DNA of 64,000 nucleotides from Hemerocallis citrina (taxonomy: Eukaryota > Streptophyta > Magnoliopsida > Asparagales > Asphodelaceae). The notes under the pieces were generated by a model. The model did not search any database, was not told the DNA's origin, and was given only the letters and a program-made list of their open reading frames with translations. Of this stretch, positions 51,045 through 62,093 are shown in pieces. The stretch is from assembly GCA_017893485.1 (NCBI GenBank), contig JACEHZ010000207.1:620001-684000 (forward strand), written 5' to 3'. Within the stretch, counting starts at the first letter, position 1; every line of letters begins with the position of its first letter. The position numbers and the translations under genes are program-made.

Positions 51045-53110
51045 CCGCTCGGCGCACCGTCAAACGGCTGAGATCGCCCCACGTCCCTCGGAGCCATTAG
51101 CCGAGCGACAGGCGATCCGAGCTACATCACTCGGATTCTGAGCAAGTGCCAATCCGAGCTACGAAATGGAGAAAAACCACTTTCTCCTCAAGATTCGCGC
51201 AAAATTTCAATCAGACGGCTCAGATCTTGCCAGCGCCACTACACGACAAGATAGTGTTTTCTTGGAAACTGAGCCCGCATTGAGATTCGCGCCAGGATCC
51301 GACGGTTCAGATCGCTCCACGTCGCTCGGCGTTCCGACCTGAGTCACAAGCGATCCAAGCCACTTACCGAAGGGTAAAACCGAGCTACATCGCTCGGATT
51401 CCGAGCAAGTGCCAATCCGAGCTACGAAATGGAGAAAACGACTTTCTCCTCAAGATTCGCGCAAAATTTCAATCAGACGGCTCAGATCTTGCCAGCGCCA
51501 CTACACGACAAGATAGTGTTTTCTTGGAAACTGAGCCCGCATTGAGATTCGCGCCAGGATCCGACGGCTCAGATCGCTCCACGTCGCTCGGCGTTCCGAC
51601 CTGAGTCACAAGAGATCCAAGCCACTTACCGAAGGGTAAAACCGAGCTACATCGCTCGGATTCCGAGCAAGTGCCAATCCGAGCTACGAAATGGAGAAAA
51701 ATGACTTTCTCCTCAAGATTCGCGCAAAATTTCAATCAGACGGCTCAGATCTTGCCAACGCCACTACACGACAAGATAGTGTTTTCTTGGAAACTGAGCC
51801 CGCATTGAGATTCGCGCCAGGATCCGACGGCTCAGATCGCTCCACGTCGCTCGGCGTTCCGACCTGAGTCACAAGCGATCCAAGCCACTTACCGAAGGGT
51901 AAAACTGAGCTACATCGCTCGGATTCCGAGCAAGTGCCAATCCGAGCTACGAAATGGAGAAAAACGACTTTCTCCTCAAGATTCGCGCAAAATTTCAATC
52001 AGACGGCTCAGATCTTGCCAGCGCCACTACACGACAAGATAGTGTTTTCTTGGAAACTGAGCCCGCATTGAGATTCGCGCCAGGATCCGATGGCTCAGAT
52101 CGCTCCACGTCGCTCGGCTTTCCGACCTGAGTCATAAGCGATCCAAGCCACTTACCGAAGGGTAAAACCGAGCTACATCGCTCGGATTCCGAGCAAGTGC
52201 CAATCCGAGCTACGAAATGGAGAAAAACGACTTTCTCCTCAAGATTCGCGCAAAATTTCAATCAGACGGCTCAGATCTTGCCAGCGCCACTACACGACAA
52301 GATAGTGTTTTCTTGAAAACTGAGCCCGCATTGAGATTCGTGCCAGGATCCGACGGCTCAGATCGCTCCACGTCGCTCGGCGTTCCGACCTGAGTCACAA
52401 GCGATCCAAGCCACTTACCGAAGGGTAAAACCAAGCTACATCGCTCGGATTCCGAGCAAGTGCCAATCCGAGCTACGAAATGGAGAAAAACGAATTTTCC
52501 CTCAAAATTCGCGTAAGATTTCGATCAGACGGCTCAGATCTTGCCAGCGCCACTAAACGACAAGATAGTGTTTTCTTAGGAACTGTGCCGCCTTGAGATT
52601 CGCGCCAAGATCCGACGGCTCAGATCGCTCCACATCGTTCGGAATTCCGAGCCGAGCGACTAGCGATCCGAGCTACTCGCGCGAGGGAAGAACCGAGCCA
52701 CTTCGTTCGGATGTCGAGCAAGTGCCAATCCGACCCTCAAAAGTGAAGAAAAACACTGCCGAGCGTCTCCAACCGTTGGATCACTACGAAAATCGCGCCT
52801 AAGATGATGGACGGTTCAGATTACGCCATGTCCACTAAACGACAAGATAGTGTTTTCTTAGGAACTGCGCCCGCCTCGAGATTCGTGCCGAGATCCGACG
52901 GCTCAGATCGCTCCACGTCACTCGGAAATCCGAACCGAGCAACTAGTGATCCGAGCCACTCGCGCGAGGGAAAAACCAAACTACTTCGCTCGGATGCCTA
53001 GCAAGTGCCAATCCGACCCTCAAAAGCGGAGAAATGGCTGCCGAGCGACTCTGTCCATCCGATCTTTTAGAAATTCGCGCCCGCACAAGATCAACGGTCC
53101 AGATCGCGCC
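51045..53110 (+). repeat. 263-bp tandem array, about 8 units
   Basis: AGCAAGTGCCAATCCGAGCT recurs at 51141, 51404, 51666, 51929, 52192 and 52455 (steps 262-263), then in diverged units at 52717 and 53000. The four middle units are nearly identical; the outer ones are diverged. The unit contains GACGGCTCAGATC(T/G) twice and TACGAAATGGAGAAAA. The position, between antisense gene and polypurine tract, matches the 55-bp array of element B, but the unit is unrelated in length. Confidence 0.95.
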
Positions 53111-53519
53111 ACGCCATAATTCGGTATTTTATTTATTAAAATCATTTTATTTACTTAAAAAATTGCGAAAAAATAATTAAAAATTCGGGAAAATTAATTA
53201 AAAATCCTAGAAAATAATTATAAAGTCGGGGAAATATTTTTGAGCCCCCGAGCAAATAATTATTGCCTAGGACCATTTATTAAGACCCCCGAACGACGAA
53301 TCGACACTTCGCATAATTAAGTAAATATTCCGAAAAAATAGATAAAAATCACCAAATATCCAGAAGAGTTCAAAAACAACTCAGAGCACGCAACTAACTT
53401 AGAAAATCACCATACTGCCTCCTGCAAAGATTCGAAACCTTCCATTTGGACTCCGATACAACTCCGCCAGCCATTAAAACAGTAAAACTACTCCTCAAAG
53501 GCTGATCAAGCTCAGTCTT

Positions 53520-53536
53520 TGGGAGTGGGGGGCTCG
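53520..53536 (+). other. Polypurine tract of the pol-less element
   Basis: TGGGAGTGGGGGGCTCG directly before the 3' LTR start TGATATGGC. Confidence 0.8.
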
Positions 53537-54119
53537 TGATATGGCTAAAAAATGGGGTTAAATCGGAACCATCCAAATCTTAAAGCCTAGGGGTAAAATG
53601 GTAATTTCACCTTCCAATGGGTCTGAAGCGGGTACTGGTTCTCCTCCTCAAAGACTCATTAACCCGCAAACGGATCCACCTCAACTGGGTGAGGGTTTCA
53701 ACTCGCAATAGACCCGGTTCAGCAGGATAGAATTAGGGTCTCTGATTAATACTAATCAACGGCCCTGATTCATATCTATCCTTTCACTGGAAATTAGGGA
53801 TTGCATTCCTTATCTATCCACAGGAATTACATGCCTAATTTGATCCCCTAAGACGCCTATAAATACCCCCCATTTACCACCATTAAGAGGTAATCAATCT
53901 TTTGCCAATTTACGCTCTTTCATAATCTCTCTGATTACTGACTTGAGCGTCGAAGGGTGCGTCGCCGGGATCAACCCCGGTGTCTCGCACTTTTTGCAGG
54001 TGTACGGCGGGAGCGACGGTCAAACTCCGGCGGAACAAGTAAACAGGTTTGCTATTCAAAGTTTCTCAAGAATCCACAAATACTATCTGTTTGCCCCCAC
54101 ACCAGATTCAGCGGTAACA
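53537..54119 (+). repeat. 3' LTR of the pol-less Tat element
   Basis: 583 bp, TGATATGGCTAAAAAATGGG to TCAGCGGTAACA; TATA box TATAAATA at 53858. It is followed by GCATC of the interrupted Athila-like LTR. Confidence 0.9.
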
Positions 54120-55078
54120 GCATCTAAAAAAAATTGAAGAAGAGATACAAAAGGAATACAAAATTTAATGCAAACTGGACTAAGTTCCTTTCTCTCTTTT
54201 CTGTCTCAAAAATCGAATCCCAAATTGTCGCCGTCAGCTCGAAACCCGCGCCGGTCAGAGACAGCAGCTGAGACCTGTCACGTCCAAGTTGTCTGCGTCG
54301 CCTCGGGATCTGTGTGAAAGTCCACGTCGGTCTGCTGTCGCCGTCTGGGTCCCACGTCAGCGTCCCAGGCCCCTCACGCCTGTGCTGTCGTCCTGTGGGT
54401 TCTGCGCCGAGTCAGAAGACAGCAGGCGCTGTCTTGTCGCCTTGGGAGTCCGCGCTTCCACTTCTCTCCCTTTTTTTTGCTCTGAGCCTGCCGCACGCAA
54501 GAAGGGACAAAGAGAGAGTTCGAACTCTCTCTGACTTTTCCTTTTTTTTTTTTATTTAAAGAAATTGATTAGCCGTCACCTCTTAAGAATTGTGCTCCAA
54601 CCTTGGCATATATTTATAGGGAATGGGAAGATAGATTAGGGTTTGCTCTTTTGCAGCAAACTCCCCTCCTTTCATTTATTTCCTTCCTTCTTTAACCAGA
54701 TATTTATTTTTTTCTCTTTTTTTCTTCTCTTTCCTTTTCTTGCAAACACATGCTGCTGCATACACAAAATAAGACCAAAATTTAGGATTTAAAAATAAAA
54801 TAAATTAAATTAGTTTAAAATTAATTAAACTAACTAAAAATCATATTAGCTCATTAAAATCCTTTTAAAATTATTTATCGCACTTTGAACTCAACAAAAC
54901 AATAAAAATTAATAAATCCATAGTTTTGCTTTGTTTATTGATTTTTTCCACAAAACTTCACTTTTTGCGTCAAAAATATTATTTCTTCAAAAATAATTAA
55001 TTAATTGAAATCTTATAGAAATAAGATGAATTATAAACAATATCAACGAAAACAAGCAATTTTAATGGGTAAATGAGT

Positions 55079-55128
<50 letters not shown>

Positions 55129-55139
55129 TATACACATCA

Positions 55140-55160
55140 AATACCCCCAAACTTAAGATT
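55140..55160 (-). other. Polypurine tract of the Athila-like element
   Basis: On the minus strand CTTAAGTTTGGGGGTATT abuts the LTR start TGATGTG at 55139, preceded by GAGGACAAGCAAAAT. The TTAAGTTTGGGGG form is typical of Athila elements. Confidence 0.85.
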
Positions 55161-56474
55161 TTGCTTGTCCTCGAGCAAAAAGTAGAAGCATGAACAAGGG
55201 AATAATAATAGTACACTCAACCCATCACACCAAGAGATCTTATCATGCAAGCATCAAAATGTCAATTAACAATATAAACAATAGCAAATAAAGTAAACCT
55301 AAGCATACCACTTTCTCCAGAGCAATGATTTATTCATAATTCCCAACCCAATCGTATTTGTCATGCAATTAATGTAATTGTAGTATGTAACAACTTAATC
55401 TGTGATTATCCCTTCTCTCTACTACAAATCGAGTAGCAAACTAGAGTTTTTTTTTTTTTTTTTGGAAAATTAATTATTTTTTCAGTCTCTTCTCTAAGTT
55501 GTCACTTGCCTTTTGATGCGAATGCAAAACATTTGTTATGAATTCGCCCGGTTACTCAACAAGTCACAAACTTAAAGTGCTTTGCATACTCATATTTCAA
55601 GTTGCTGTTTTACGTAAAAGTAAACATTGGTGATGAATACCCCTAGTTACTAAGCAACTCAAAACATTGGAGTAGATTGACTTTATTCATAATATTTTTT
55701 TTATTTTTTTTATTTTTATTATTACTCCTATTTACTTAAACCCTGTTTAGGACTAGATCAAAGGAGATAATCACAAGAAAAAACATCACATTTGTCTTTA
55801 ATGTATAATAGCATGACTCACACAATTTTGTAAGGAATTGTGAAACTCAATAATCCCAAAGTAAATAAGTATGCTTACTCTTGCGTTATAAGCAATTGTC
55901 TATCCCAAAAAAATTATTTCAATGCTTATCACAATAAAGAACTCAAAAGTGTAATAGTAAGCCTAATTAAAATCTCTTTTAGTTTGTTTTTCTTTGCAAA
56001 AATAAATAATAAATTTGTAAACCTTCTCCCCAAACTTGAATATCACATTGTTCTCAATGGGAAAGGAAAAACAAAAACAAAAAGAATGCAAAAAGTTTAG
56101 AATTTCTCCCCTGATTTGTCTTTAAATTTCTGCATGCGCAGTGTTCAGTATTTTGGCGATATCTGGAACTGTAGATGTCCAAATGGGCTGAATTTTTTTT
56201 TGCTGGAAAGCTAAGACGATAGGCTACAATCTCTCTTTGAATCAGTTTTCCAGATTCTGACTCCATACTGCTCAAAAACAGCCATCAATGAAGGTGTTCA
56301 AAACAGCTCCGCCCGGGGGCTTCAAAATTTATGCAATCCTACAAGATAAAATCAAAAATTAAAATAAAATAAACTAAAAGATAAATCAAACCAAAATGCA
56401 ATAAAATAAAACATGGGTTGCCTCCCAAGAAGCGCTAAATTTTAAGTCTTCAGCCATACATGGGGGTGAGATGG
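55161..56474 (-). other. Non-coding 3' region of the Athila-like element
   Basis: AT-rich, with no ORF that resembles a retroelement protein. GCGCTTCTTGGGAGGCAACC on the minus strand near 56434-56415 marks what in full Athila elements is the region after pol. No envelope-like ORF was recognised. Confidence 0.5.
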
Positions 56475-56924
56475 TTATGTAATGCCAAGATCCAATAACA
56501 TTAAAACATCCTTTCTAATTTTTCTCTTCAGGTGTGGATCAAGTTCAAGCTCAAGTTTGAGGCGTTTCCTTCGTGATGTTGACGTCTTTGATTCCCCCAC
56601 CTCTTTGAATTTATGCTGAAAAAATGAATAAATAGAGGGTGCAGCATCCAAATACATAACATGTTCAAAAATATTTTCTTTTTCAGTTTCAAAAGTTTAT
56701 GCATCTGTTGGACATACTTTTATAGGTGATTTTTCAATTTCAGCCTTATGTTTCTCGCCCACAATTAAATCAGTTTCACTTACTTGAATAGATGACTGTT
56801 CTTCAGGAAAAAACTTTATGGAATTAAAAACATCATACATTACTTGTTCATGCTGAATTTGTTCCTCCACAATTTGTTTAATCTCACTTTGCTTTTCAAC
56901 CACATTATGTTCTTCATTTTCTTC
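56475..56924 (-). pseudogene. gag: Downstream gag-region remnant of the Athila-like element
   Basis: Continues the gag frame after the stop at 56925: EENEEHNVVEKQSEIKQIVE, then in another frame SFFQHKFKEVGESKTSTSRR, ending RKIRKDVLMLLDLGIT at 56475. Glu/Lys-rich linker sequence; no protease motif is reached. It marks where pol was lost. Confidence 0.5.
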
Positions 56925-58181
56925 TTATGGTTGCTCAATTGTCCTCCCGTTGCTTAGTGTTATAACCTCGACATGCTCCTTGGGATTGACAACTGTGTTG
57001 CGTGGTAATGTTCCTGCAGTTTTTTCGTTAACAATATTTGAAAGTTTACTAATTTGTACCTCAAGATTGTGAATGGAAGCCGATGTTGAATTTGTAACAT
57101 TTTGGATTGCCAAATCTGTCTTTTGTATGTATTGTTCTGTCCTTTGCATGTAGTGCATAAACATGTCTTCAAGTGTTGGCTTCTTTTCTTGCTGTGAAAA
57201 ATTTTGAGGTGGTATAACTGCTCCTTGATTGTTGTTCCATGGACAATTGGGGGTGTTTCTCCATTCTTGATTGTATGTGTTTGCATAATGATTGTTTTGC
57301 ATTTGATAGTTTGACACAAAATTTTCATGTTCGGCATTTGATGGAGCAAAAGGGTTCCCCACTTGACAATCTGAACTTGAATGATTTCCTGCATAAAAAT
57401 CACAAATCATATTAGATTGAATGACATTAAAATTCATATTTTCTACTTGTTTAGATAAAATATCATTTTTTGCATTTAAAGTAGAAAAAGGATCAAGTTC
57501 AAAAACTCCAGCCACTTTTCTTGGCATTGTTCTCTCTGAAGACCACTGGTAATTATTTGATACCATGTCCTCTAAAAGATCATAGGCTGCTTTGTAAGTT
57601 TTGCTCGTGAGTGCACCACCAGCTACTGCGTCAACCATAGATCTATGTGTAACTCCCAAACCATTATAGAATGTTTGCATTTGCAGCCAATTCGGTAGTT
57701 CATGATTAGGACACTTTCTTAATAACTCTTTGTACCTTTCCCATGCATCATACAAAGACTCAGTCTCAAAATGAATAAATGTGACAATATCGTTTCTTAG
57801 TTTTGCTTTCTTTGCTGGAGGAAAATACTTGGCTAGAAATTTTTGTGCAAGTCCCTCCCAAGTAGTAATACTACCGGGTGGCAGATAATGTAGCCAAGCC
57901 TTCGCCTTATCTCGTAGTGAAAAAGGAAAGAGTCTCAATCTGATTGCATCATCTGATACTCTGTTGTACTTGAAAGTGTCACAAATTTCCAGAAAATTTG
58001 CAATGTGAGCATAAGGATCCTCGTGCGGCAGTCCCCAAAATTGAACAGTCTTATGAATCAATAGAATAATCTCCGGTTCAATCTCAAAATTGTTAGCTTC
58101 AATAACCGGTCTCTTTATGCTTGCTTCATAAATTGAGGGCATAGCATAGTCTCTCAAAGGCCTGTTTTCATCGTTCGCCAT
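56925..58181 (-). CDS. gag: Athila-like Gag (418 aa)
   Basis: Open from ATG at 58181 (MANDENRPLRDYAMPSIYEA). Retrotransposon gag domain: NNFEIEPEIILLIHKTVQFW, GLPHEDPYAHIANFLEICDT, RLRLFPFSLRDKAKAWLHYL and KFLAKYFPPAKKAKLRNDIV (residues about 30-150), then MQTFYNGLGVTHRSMVDAVA. Athila Gag proteins have this PHEDP...FPFSLxxxAKxWL pattern. A zinc knuckle around residues 260-272 reads CDFYAGNHSSSDC, with Tyr where the second Cys should be, so RNA binding is probably impaired. The C-terminal part has IHNLEVQISKLSNIVNE (coiled-coil-like). The frame starts about 220 bp from the primer site and is the only intact gene of this element. Confidence 0.9.
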   Translation of the reverse strand: MANDENRPLRDYAMPSIYEASIKRPVIEANNFEIEPEIILLIHKTVQFWGLPHEDPYAHIANFLEICDTFKYNRVSDDAIRLRLFPFSLRDKAKAWLHYLPPGSITTWEGLAQKFLAKYFPPAKKAKLRNDIVTFIHFETESLYDAWERYKELLRKCPNHELPNWLQMQTFYNGLGVTHRSMVDAVAGGALTSKTYKAAYDLLEDMVSNNYQWSSERTMPRKVAGVFELDPFSTLNAKNDILSKQVENMNFNVIQSNMICDFYAGNHSSSDCQVGNPFAPSNAEHENFVSNYQMQNNHYANTYNQEWRNTPNCPWNNNQGAVIPPQNFSQQEKKPTLEDMFMHYMQRTEQYIQKTDLAIQNVTNSTSASIHNLEVQISKLSNIVNEKTAGTLPRNTVVNPKEHVEVITLSNGRTIEQP

Positions 58182-58398
58182 GATATTGCACTTGTATGTC
58201 CTGAAATTTAAGTATTGAAAAAAATAGAAAAACCAAAAAAAAATAAAATCAAATAAAATAAAATAAGAAAAATAAATAAAAGTAAAAGTTAGTCAAAAGA
58301 AAATAAAGATGTAAAATAATAATAAAATAAAAATAATTACAAAAAATCCAAACTAGCAATAATCTAGCAATTTTCAATATCAATAAAAGAATAACTAG

Positions 58399-58416
58399 TC
58401 CCCGGCAACGGCGCCA
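58399..58416 (-). other. Primer-binding site of the Athila-like element
   Basis: On the minus strand TGGCGCCGTTGCCGGGGA, a few bases after the LTR end; it matches the 3' end of plant tRNA-Asp as used by Athila elements. Confidence 0.85.
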
Positions 58417-58422
58417 AAAACT

Positions 58423-59516
58423 TGATGTGAATATTTGCAAGTGTACAAAATCGCAACAAGTAGTATAGTTTAAGTGAATAGAGTATCGAACCCACAGTGA
58501 CTAGATATTTTATTGAGTACCGATATTACTAGATTAATCACTATTTGGAAGATCGAAATTTATAAATGATAAAACAACTAAATTAAATTAATCTAATTAA
58601 AGCTAACTAATTTTGTGAAGAGGAAGAGGGCTGTGAAACTGTGAAGCTTTTGTGATTTGTTAATGATAAAATTAGTTCTAGGGCTCTTGATTTCACCTTG
58701 TTTATCACACACACAAATTAAAACTCCTTACGAATAAAAATCACAAAAGTCCACGTCGGTCTGCTGTCGTCGTCTGGGTCCCACGTTAGCGTCCCAGGCC
58801 CCTCACGCCTGTGCTGTCGTCCTGTGGGTTCTGCGCCGAGTCAGAAGACAGCAGGCGCTGTCTTGTCGCCTTGGGAGTCCGCGCTTCCACTTCTCTCCCT
58901 TTTTTTTGCTCTGAGCCTGCCACACCCAAGAAGGGACAGAGAGAGAGTTCGAACTCTTTCTGACTTTTCCTTTTTTTTCCTTTTTTTTTTATTTAAAGAA
59001 ATTGATTAGCCGTCACCTCTTAAGAATTGTGCTCCAACCTTGGCATATATTTATAGGGAATGGGAAGATAGATTAGGGTTTGCTCTTTTGCAGAAAACTC
59101 TCCTCCTTTCATTTATTTCCTTCCTTCTTTAACCAGATATTTATTTTTTTTCTCTTTTCTTCTTCTCTTTCCTTTTCTTGCAAACACGTGCTGCTGCATA
59201 TACAAAATAAGACCAAAATTTAGGATTTAAAAATAAAATAAAATAAATTAGTTTAAAATTAATTAAACTAACTAAAAATCATATTAGCTCATTAAAATCC
59301 TTTTTAAATTATTTATCGCACTTTTAACTCAACAAAACAATAAAAATTAATAAATCCATGGTTTTGCTTTGTTTGTTGATTTTTTCCACAAAACTTCACT
59401 TTTTGCATCAAAAATATTATTTCTTCAAAAATAATTAATTAATTGAAATATTATAAAAATAAGATGAATTATAAACAATATCAACGAAAACAAGCAATTT
59501 TAATGGGTAAATGAGT

Positions 59517-59556
<40 letters not shown>

Positions 59557-59563
59557 CACATCA
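58423..59563 (-). repeat. 5' LTR of the Athila-like element
   Basis: 1141 bp. TATA-like CCTATAAATATATGCC at about 59057-59043 (minus). (AT)n run at 59521-59552. Its right boundary is followed by TCGAC. It lacks a block present in the 3' LTR at 54120-54310. Confidence 0.9.
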
Positions 59564-60245
59564 TCGACGTCGCAGGGCAGGGTGGCGGCACGCGGGTGGC
59601 ATTGCCGGCGACCAAAATAGGGAGAGGAAGGGAAATCAGAAAAAGGGGGGTTTTGGATATCTGCTAATGGCAGTAGGGAAGAAGGAGGGTCGGGGGTGTG
59701 CACCTGGTGGTGTCCGCGCTGGTGGCGCGCGCCAGGGGGACGCGACGGGTGGTCGGGGAGTGGTCGGAGGTGGGGATTTGGTCGGAGAGGCTGAACGGGG
59801 AAGATGGGTGAACAGTGGATGGGTTTGTTTGGGGAGAAAGAAAGAGGAGAGAGAATAGACGGCTATGTTTCGATTTGTGTGCAGAAATTAGGGTTTACAG
59901 TTGAGTTGCATTTATAGGGTACAATTAGGGTACTGGGTTGATTAATTAGGGTCCAATAATAGCGGGTTTGGGTCAAGAACAAATCGAATTGGGTTTTAGG
60001 GTTCAATTAAGGGATAGATCAAAATTAGTCGGGTTCAAAATAAAAATACTCACAATTCAAAAGAGATAATAGGGATCAACATGAATAGCCTGACAAAAAG
60101 AACGGGGATTTAATAAACAAATTCAATCAAAAATAAAATAATCAAGAAATAAAAATACTGTATATAAAAATATTCATATATACATATATGCATTAAATCA
60201 AACAGTAGACTGCATATGAAATCGAACCTATTCGGGCTTAAAACA

Positions 60246-60246
60246 A

Positions 60247-60296
<50 letters not shown>

Positions 60297-60490
60297 TAAC
60301 GATAAAAATATTAATACTAATAAAAATAATGATAACAATAATAACAAATATTTATACTAATCACAGTAAGAAAATCAATAATGATAGCAATAATAATAAT
60401 AATAAAAGTAATAATAATAATAATAATAATAATAACCATAATAATAATAATAATAATAATAATAGTAATAATAGTAATAATAATAATATT
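60246..60490 (+). repeat. (AAT)n microsatellite, interrupted
   Basis: A pure AAT run from about 60248 to 60292, then AAT-rich sequence with substitutions and a second run to about 60487, within the long solo LTR. Confidence 0.9.
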
Positions 60491-60692
60491 CATCAAAGTA
60501 GGATTTGAGTTTAACAAATTTATTAAAATCCGAAAATTAATAAAATAAATAGTCGATCAATTATGGATAGAAATAAGTTCAAATACGCTTTAATACATGA
60601 TGAGAAAAGAACTCATCACAATATAAATTTATAAAAAAATAAATTATAGAAAATACACAGAAAATACTAATTATCGGGAATGGGGGTTACAA

Positions 60693-61943
60693 GATCATGT
60701 AAATATGCTTGGTTGTAGTTAAGAATTTTTATGTGATTAATTTCCTAAAGGAGTTTGGATTTATGCTATAAACTCATGAAAAGAATTGTTGTCTTAGAAA
60801 GATAGTGAATGAATTGAATGAATGATGCTAAACAAGACATATACCAAGTTGTGAATAGATAAAGAATACTTTGAGTTAAGACATAATTATTGAAGGGTGT
60901 GAATACCCATGATTCTTGTACATGAAAAATTATGATTTAAGAGTTAGTAAGACCTCGGTTACCGGCACTATTGAAAGAAAAGATTTGAGATATAATTTTG
61001 AGATATTGCCATGGGGCTATCTCGTATTTTATGAGTAAGTCCGGTAGGGGGTAAAACTAATTCTATGAATGGTAACTTATTCATGTCTTGAACTTAAGAA
61101 TTAGGCACTTAAGGAAAGTGTACTAAACTTGGAAAGACGTAAGTGGGGGGCAATGTACTTCGGGACTATAGACCCAGTCGGGCGGTGTACTCCGGGAATG
61201 TGGTTGTTCCGATGGAGACGAGTTTATTTTTAAATCTGGGACTATGCGTAGTCGGGAGGATGTTTTTCGTACTCAGTGTAGATACGTATACCGGGGCGAG
61301 AGTGGCACTTGCGGGGGATTTGCACGACGATGAGTCTGTATAATAGTCGGGCAGTGTACTTTGGGACTGGGATCCGTACTCGTGGAATGCCTAAACCTTG
61401 TTCTTACTACTTTATTGAGGAGTACGTAGGCGCTTGCCCTCGGACCTATATAGTATGGGATGCATAGAATCCGAACAAGTGTACATTAGTGTCATCTTAG
61501 TAAAAAATGTGTGCATTAGGCATTAAGACATGGCTTACATGTTTAGCGTAGTCACAAAATTAACACTTTATTGTTCATTCAACTTTTGTGATTTGTTAAA
61601 GTAATGAGATCGTTATATGTACGGGATAGAGAGGGTAGCCGAATATAACATTTTCGTCAGTTGTAAGTGACTGACGTGCCCACAGCTTAATATGCAGGTA
61701 ATGGACTATTCATGAAGGAATAAAGATATTGTGATGCAATCGATGATTTATTTTGATAAAGTTGCATAAGTTGTATTTTGTTTTCAATGTTGTAATCTTT
61801 TATTCTTCCGCTGTATAAACAAAGCGTAATGAACTCTGATTTACTATTGAAAAGTTTTAAATTTCCTTGTAAAATTGTACGAAGTGAAGTAAAGATCCTG
61901 TGAAATCTCGAATTTGGTCTTATTTGGAATTCGAGGCGTTACA
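60693..61943 (+). repeat. Distal part of the 5' LTR of the chromovirus-like element
   Basis: Starts with the right AGATC TSD copy of the solo LTR and ends GAATTCGAGGCGTTACA at 61943, two bases before the primer site. It contains recurring phrases such as GGGACTAT(A/G) and AGTCGGG. The LTR start must lie left of 45434 and was not found, so the LTR is split by the 15-kb nest. Confidence 0.65.
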
Positions 61944-61945
61944 GA

Positions 61946-61962
61946 TGGTATCAGAGCAGGTT
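61946..61962 (+). other. Primer-binding site, initiator tRNA-Met type
   Basis: TGGTATCAGAGCAGGTT begins two bases after the LTR end. TGGTATCAGAGC complements the 3' end of plant initiator tRNA-Met and is the usual primer site of Ty3/gypsy chromoviruses. Confidence 0.85.
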
Positions 61963-62093
61963 CACAAGTAATACAAATTTATAAGGAACGACACCCTAGA
62001 ATGGACACTAGCATGTGTGTTTCAACTTATAGAGATTTAAACTTATGTTTGTGTTGCTCTACGAGATGACATTTTTCATCCTTTCCCTATAAG

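Larger units (their letters stand above)
47963..54119 (+). mobile_element. Pol-less Tat-type derivative (LARD-like) with antisense gene
   Basis: 5' LTR 47963-48554, primer site, a 50-codon gag start, then directly the antisense gene, a 263-bp array, a polypurine tract and 3' LTR 53537-54119. Protease, RT, RNase H and integrase are absent, so it depends on another Tat element such as A, whose LTR family it shares. Flanks are TAGAT and GCATC, so no target-site duplication is visible. Either one flank was altered or the element arose by recombination. Confidence 0.85.
47851..55139 (-). repeat. 3' LTR of the Athila-like element, interrupted
   Basis: Terminal parts 47851-47962 and 54120-55139; the middle is the Tat-derived insertion. 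Contains TATA-like CCTATAAATATATGCC (minus, about 54618-54605) and an (AT)n run at 55083-55125. Compared with the 5' LTR it keeps an extra block (54120-54310) that the 5' LTR has replaced or lost. Confidence 0.8.
47851..59563 (-). mobile_element. Athila-like LTR retrotransposon, gag only, TSD TCGAC
   Basis: LTRs share the termini TGATGTGAATATTTGCAAGT (plus-strand left ends at 47851 and 58423) and ACACATCA (right ends 55139 and 59563). Flanked by TCGAC at 47846-47850 and 59564-59568. On the minus strand: 5' LTR, primer site TGGCGCCGTTGCCGGGGA, gag, a short spacer with GCGCTTCTTGGGAGGCAACC (a sequence typical just after pol in Athila elements), polypurine tract, 3' LTR. Protease, RT and integrase are missing, so it is non-autonomous. 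Its 3' LTR is interrupted by a pol-less Tat element. Confidence 0.9.
45435..60692 (-). mobile_element. Copy (iii) of the long LTR: solo LTR of about 3.5 kb, interrupted
   Basis: On the minus strand it begins TGTAACCCCCATTCCCGATA at 60692. On the plus strand it begins TGTCATGCCCCGCTTGCC at 45435, so it ends in CA on the coding strand. It is flanked by AGATC at 45430-45434 and 60693-60697. Removing the nested element (47851-59563) and one TCGAC leaves about 3540 bp with no retroelement gene, hence a solo LTR. A TATA-like CCTATAAATGC lies at about 59918-59909 (minus) before a GC-rich leader. Other contents are simple repeats, including (AAT)n. Confidence 0.8.

Noticed and set aside
51469..52261. 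Three consecutive minus-strand 88-aa ORFs overlapping by ATGA
   Set aside because: They are the 263-bp repeat unit read three times; the overlap is a by-product of unit length, and there is no sign of translation.
47963..54124. Target-site duplication for the pol-less Tat element
   Set aside because: Flanks TAGAT and GCATC do not match at 4-6 bp; not claimed.
60317..60517. 66-aa Ile-rich ORF
   Set aside because: Translation of the AAT microsatellite.
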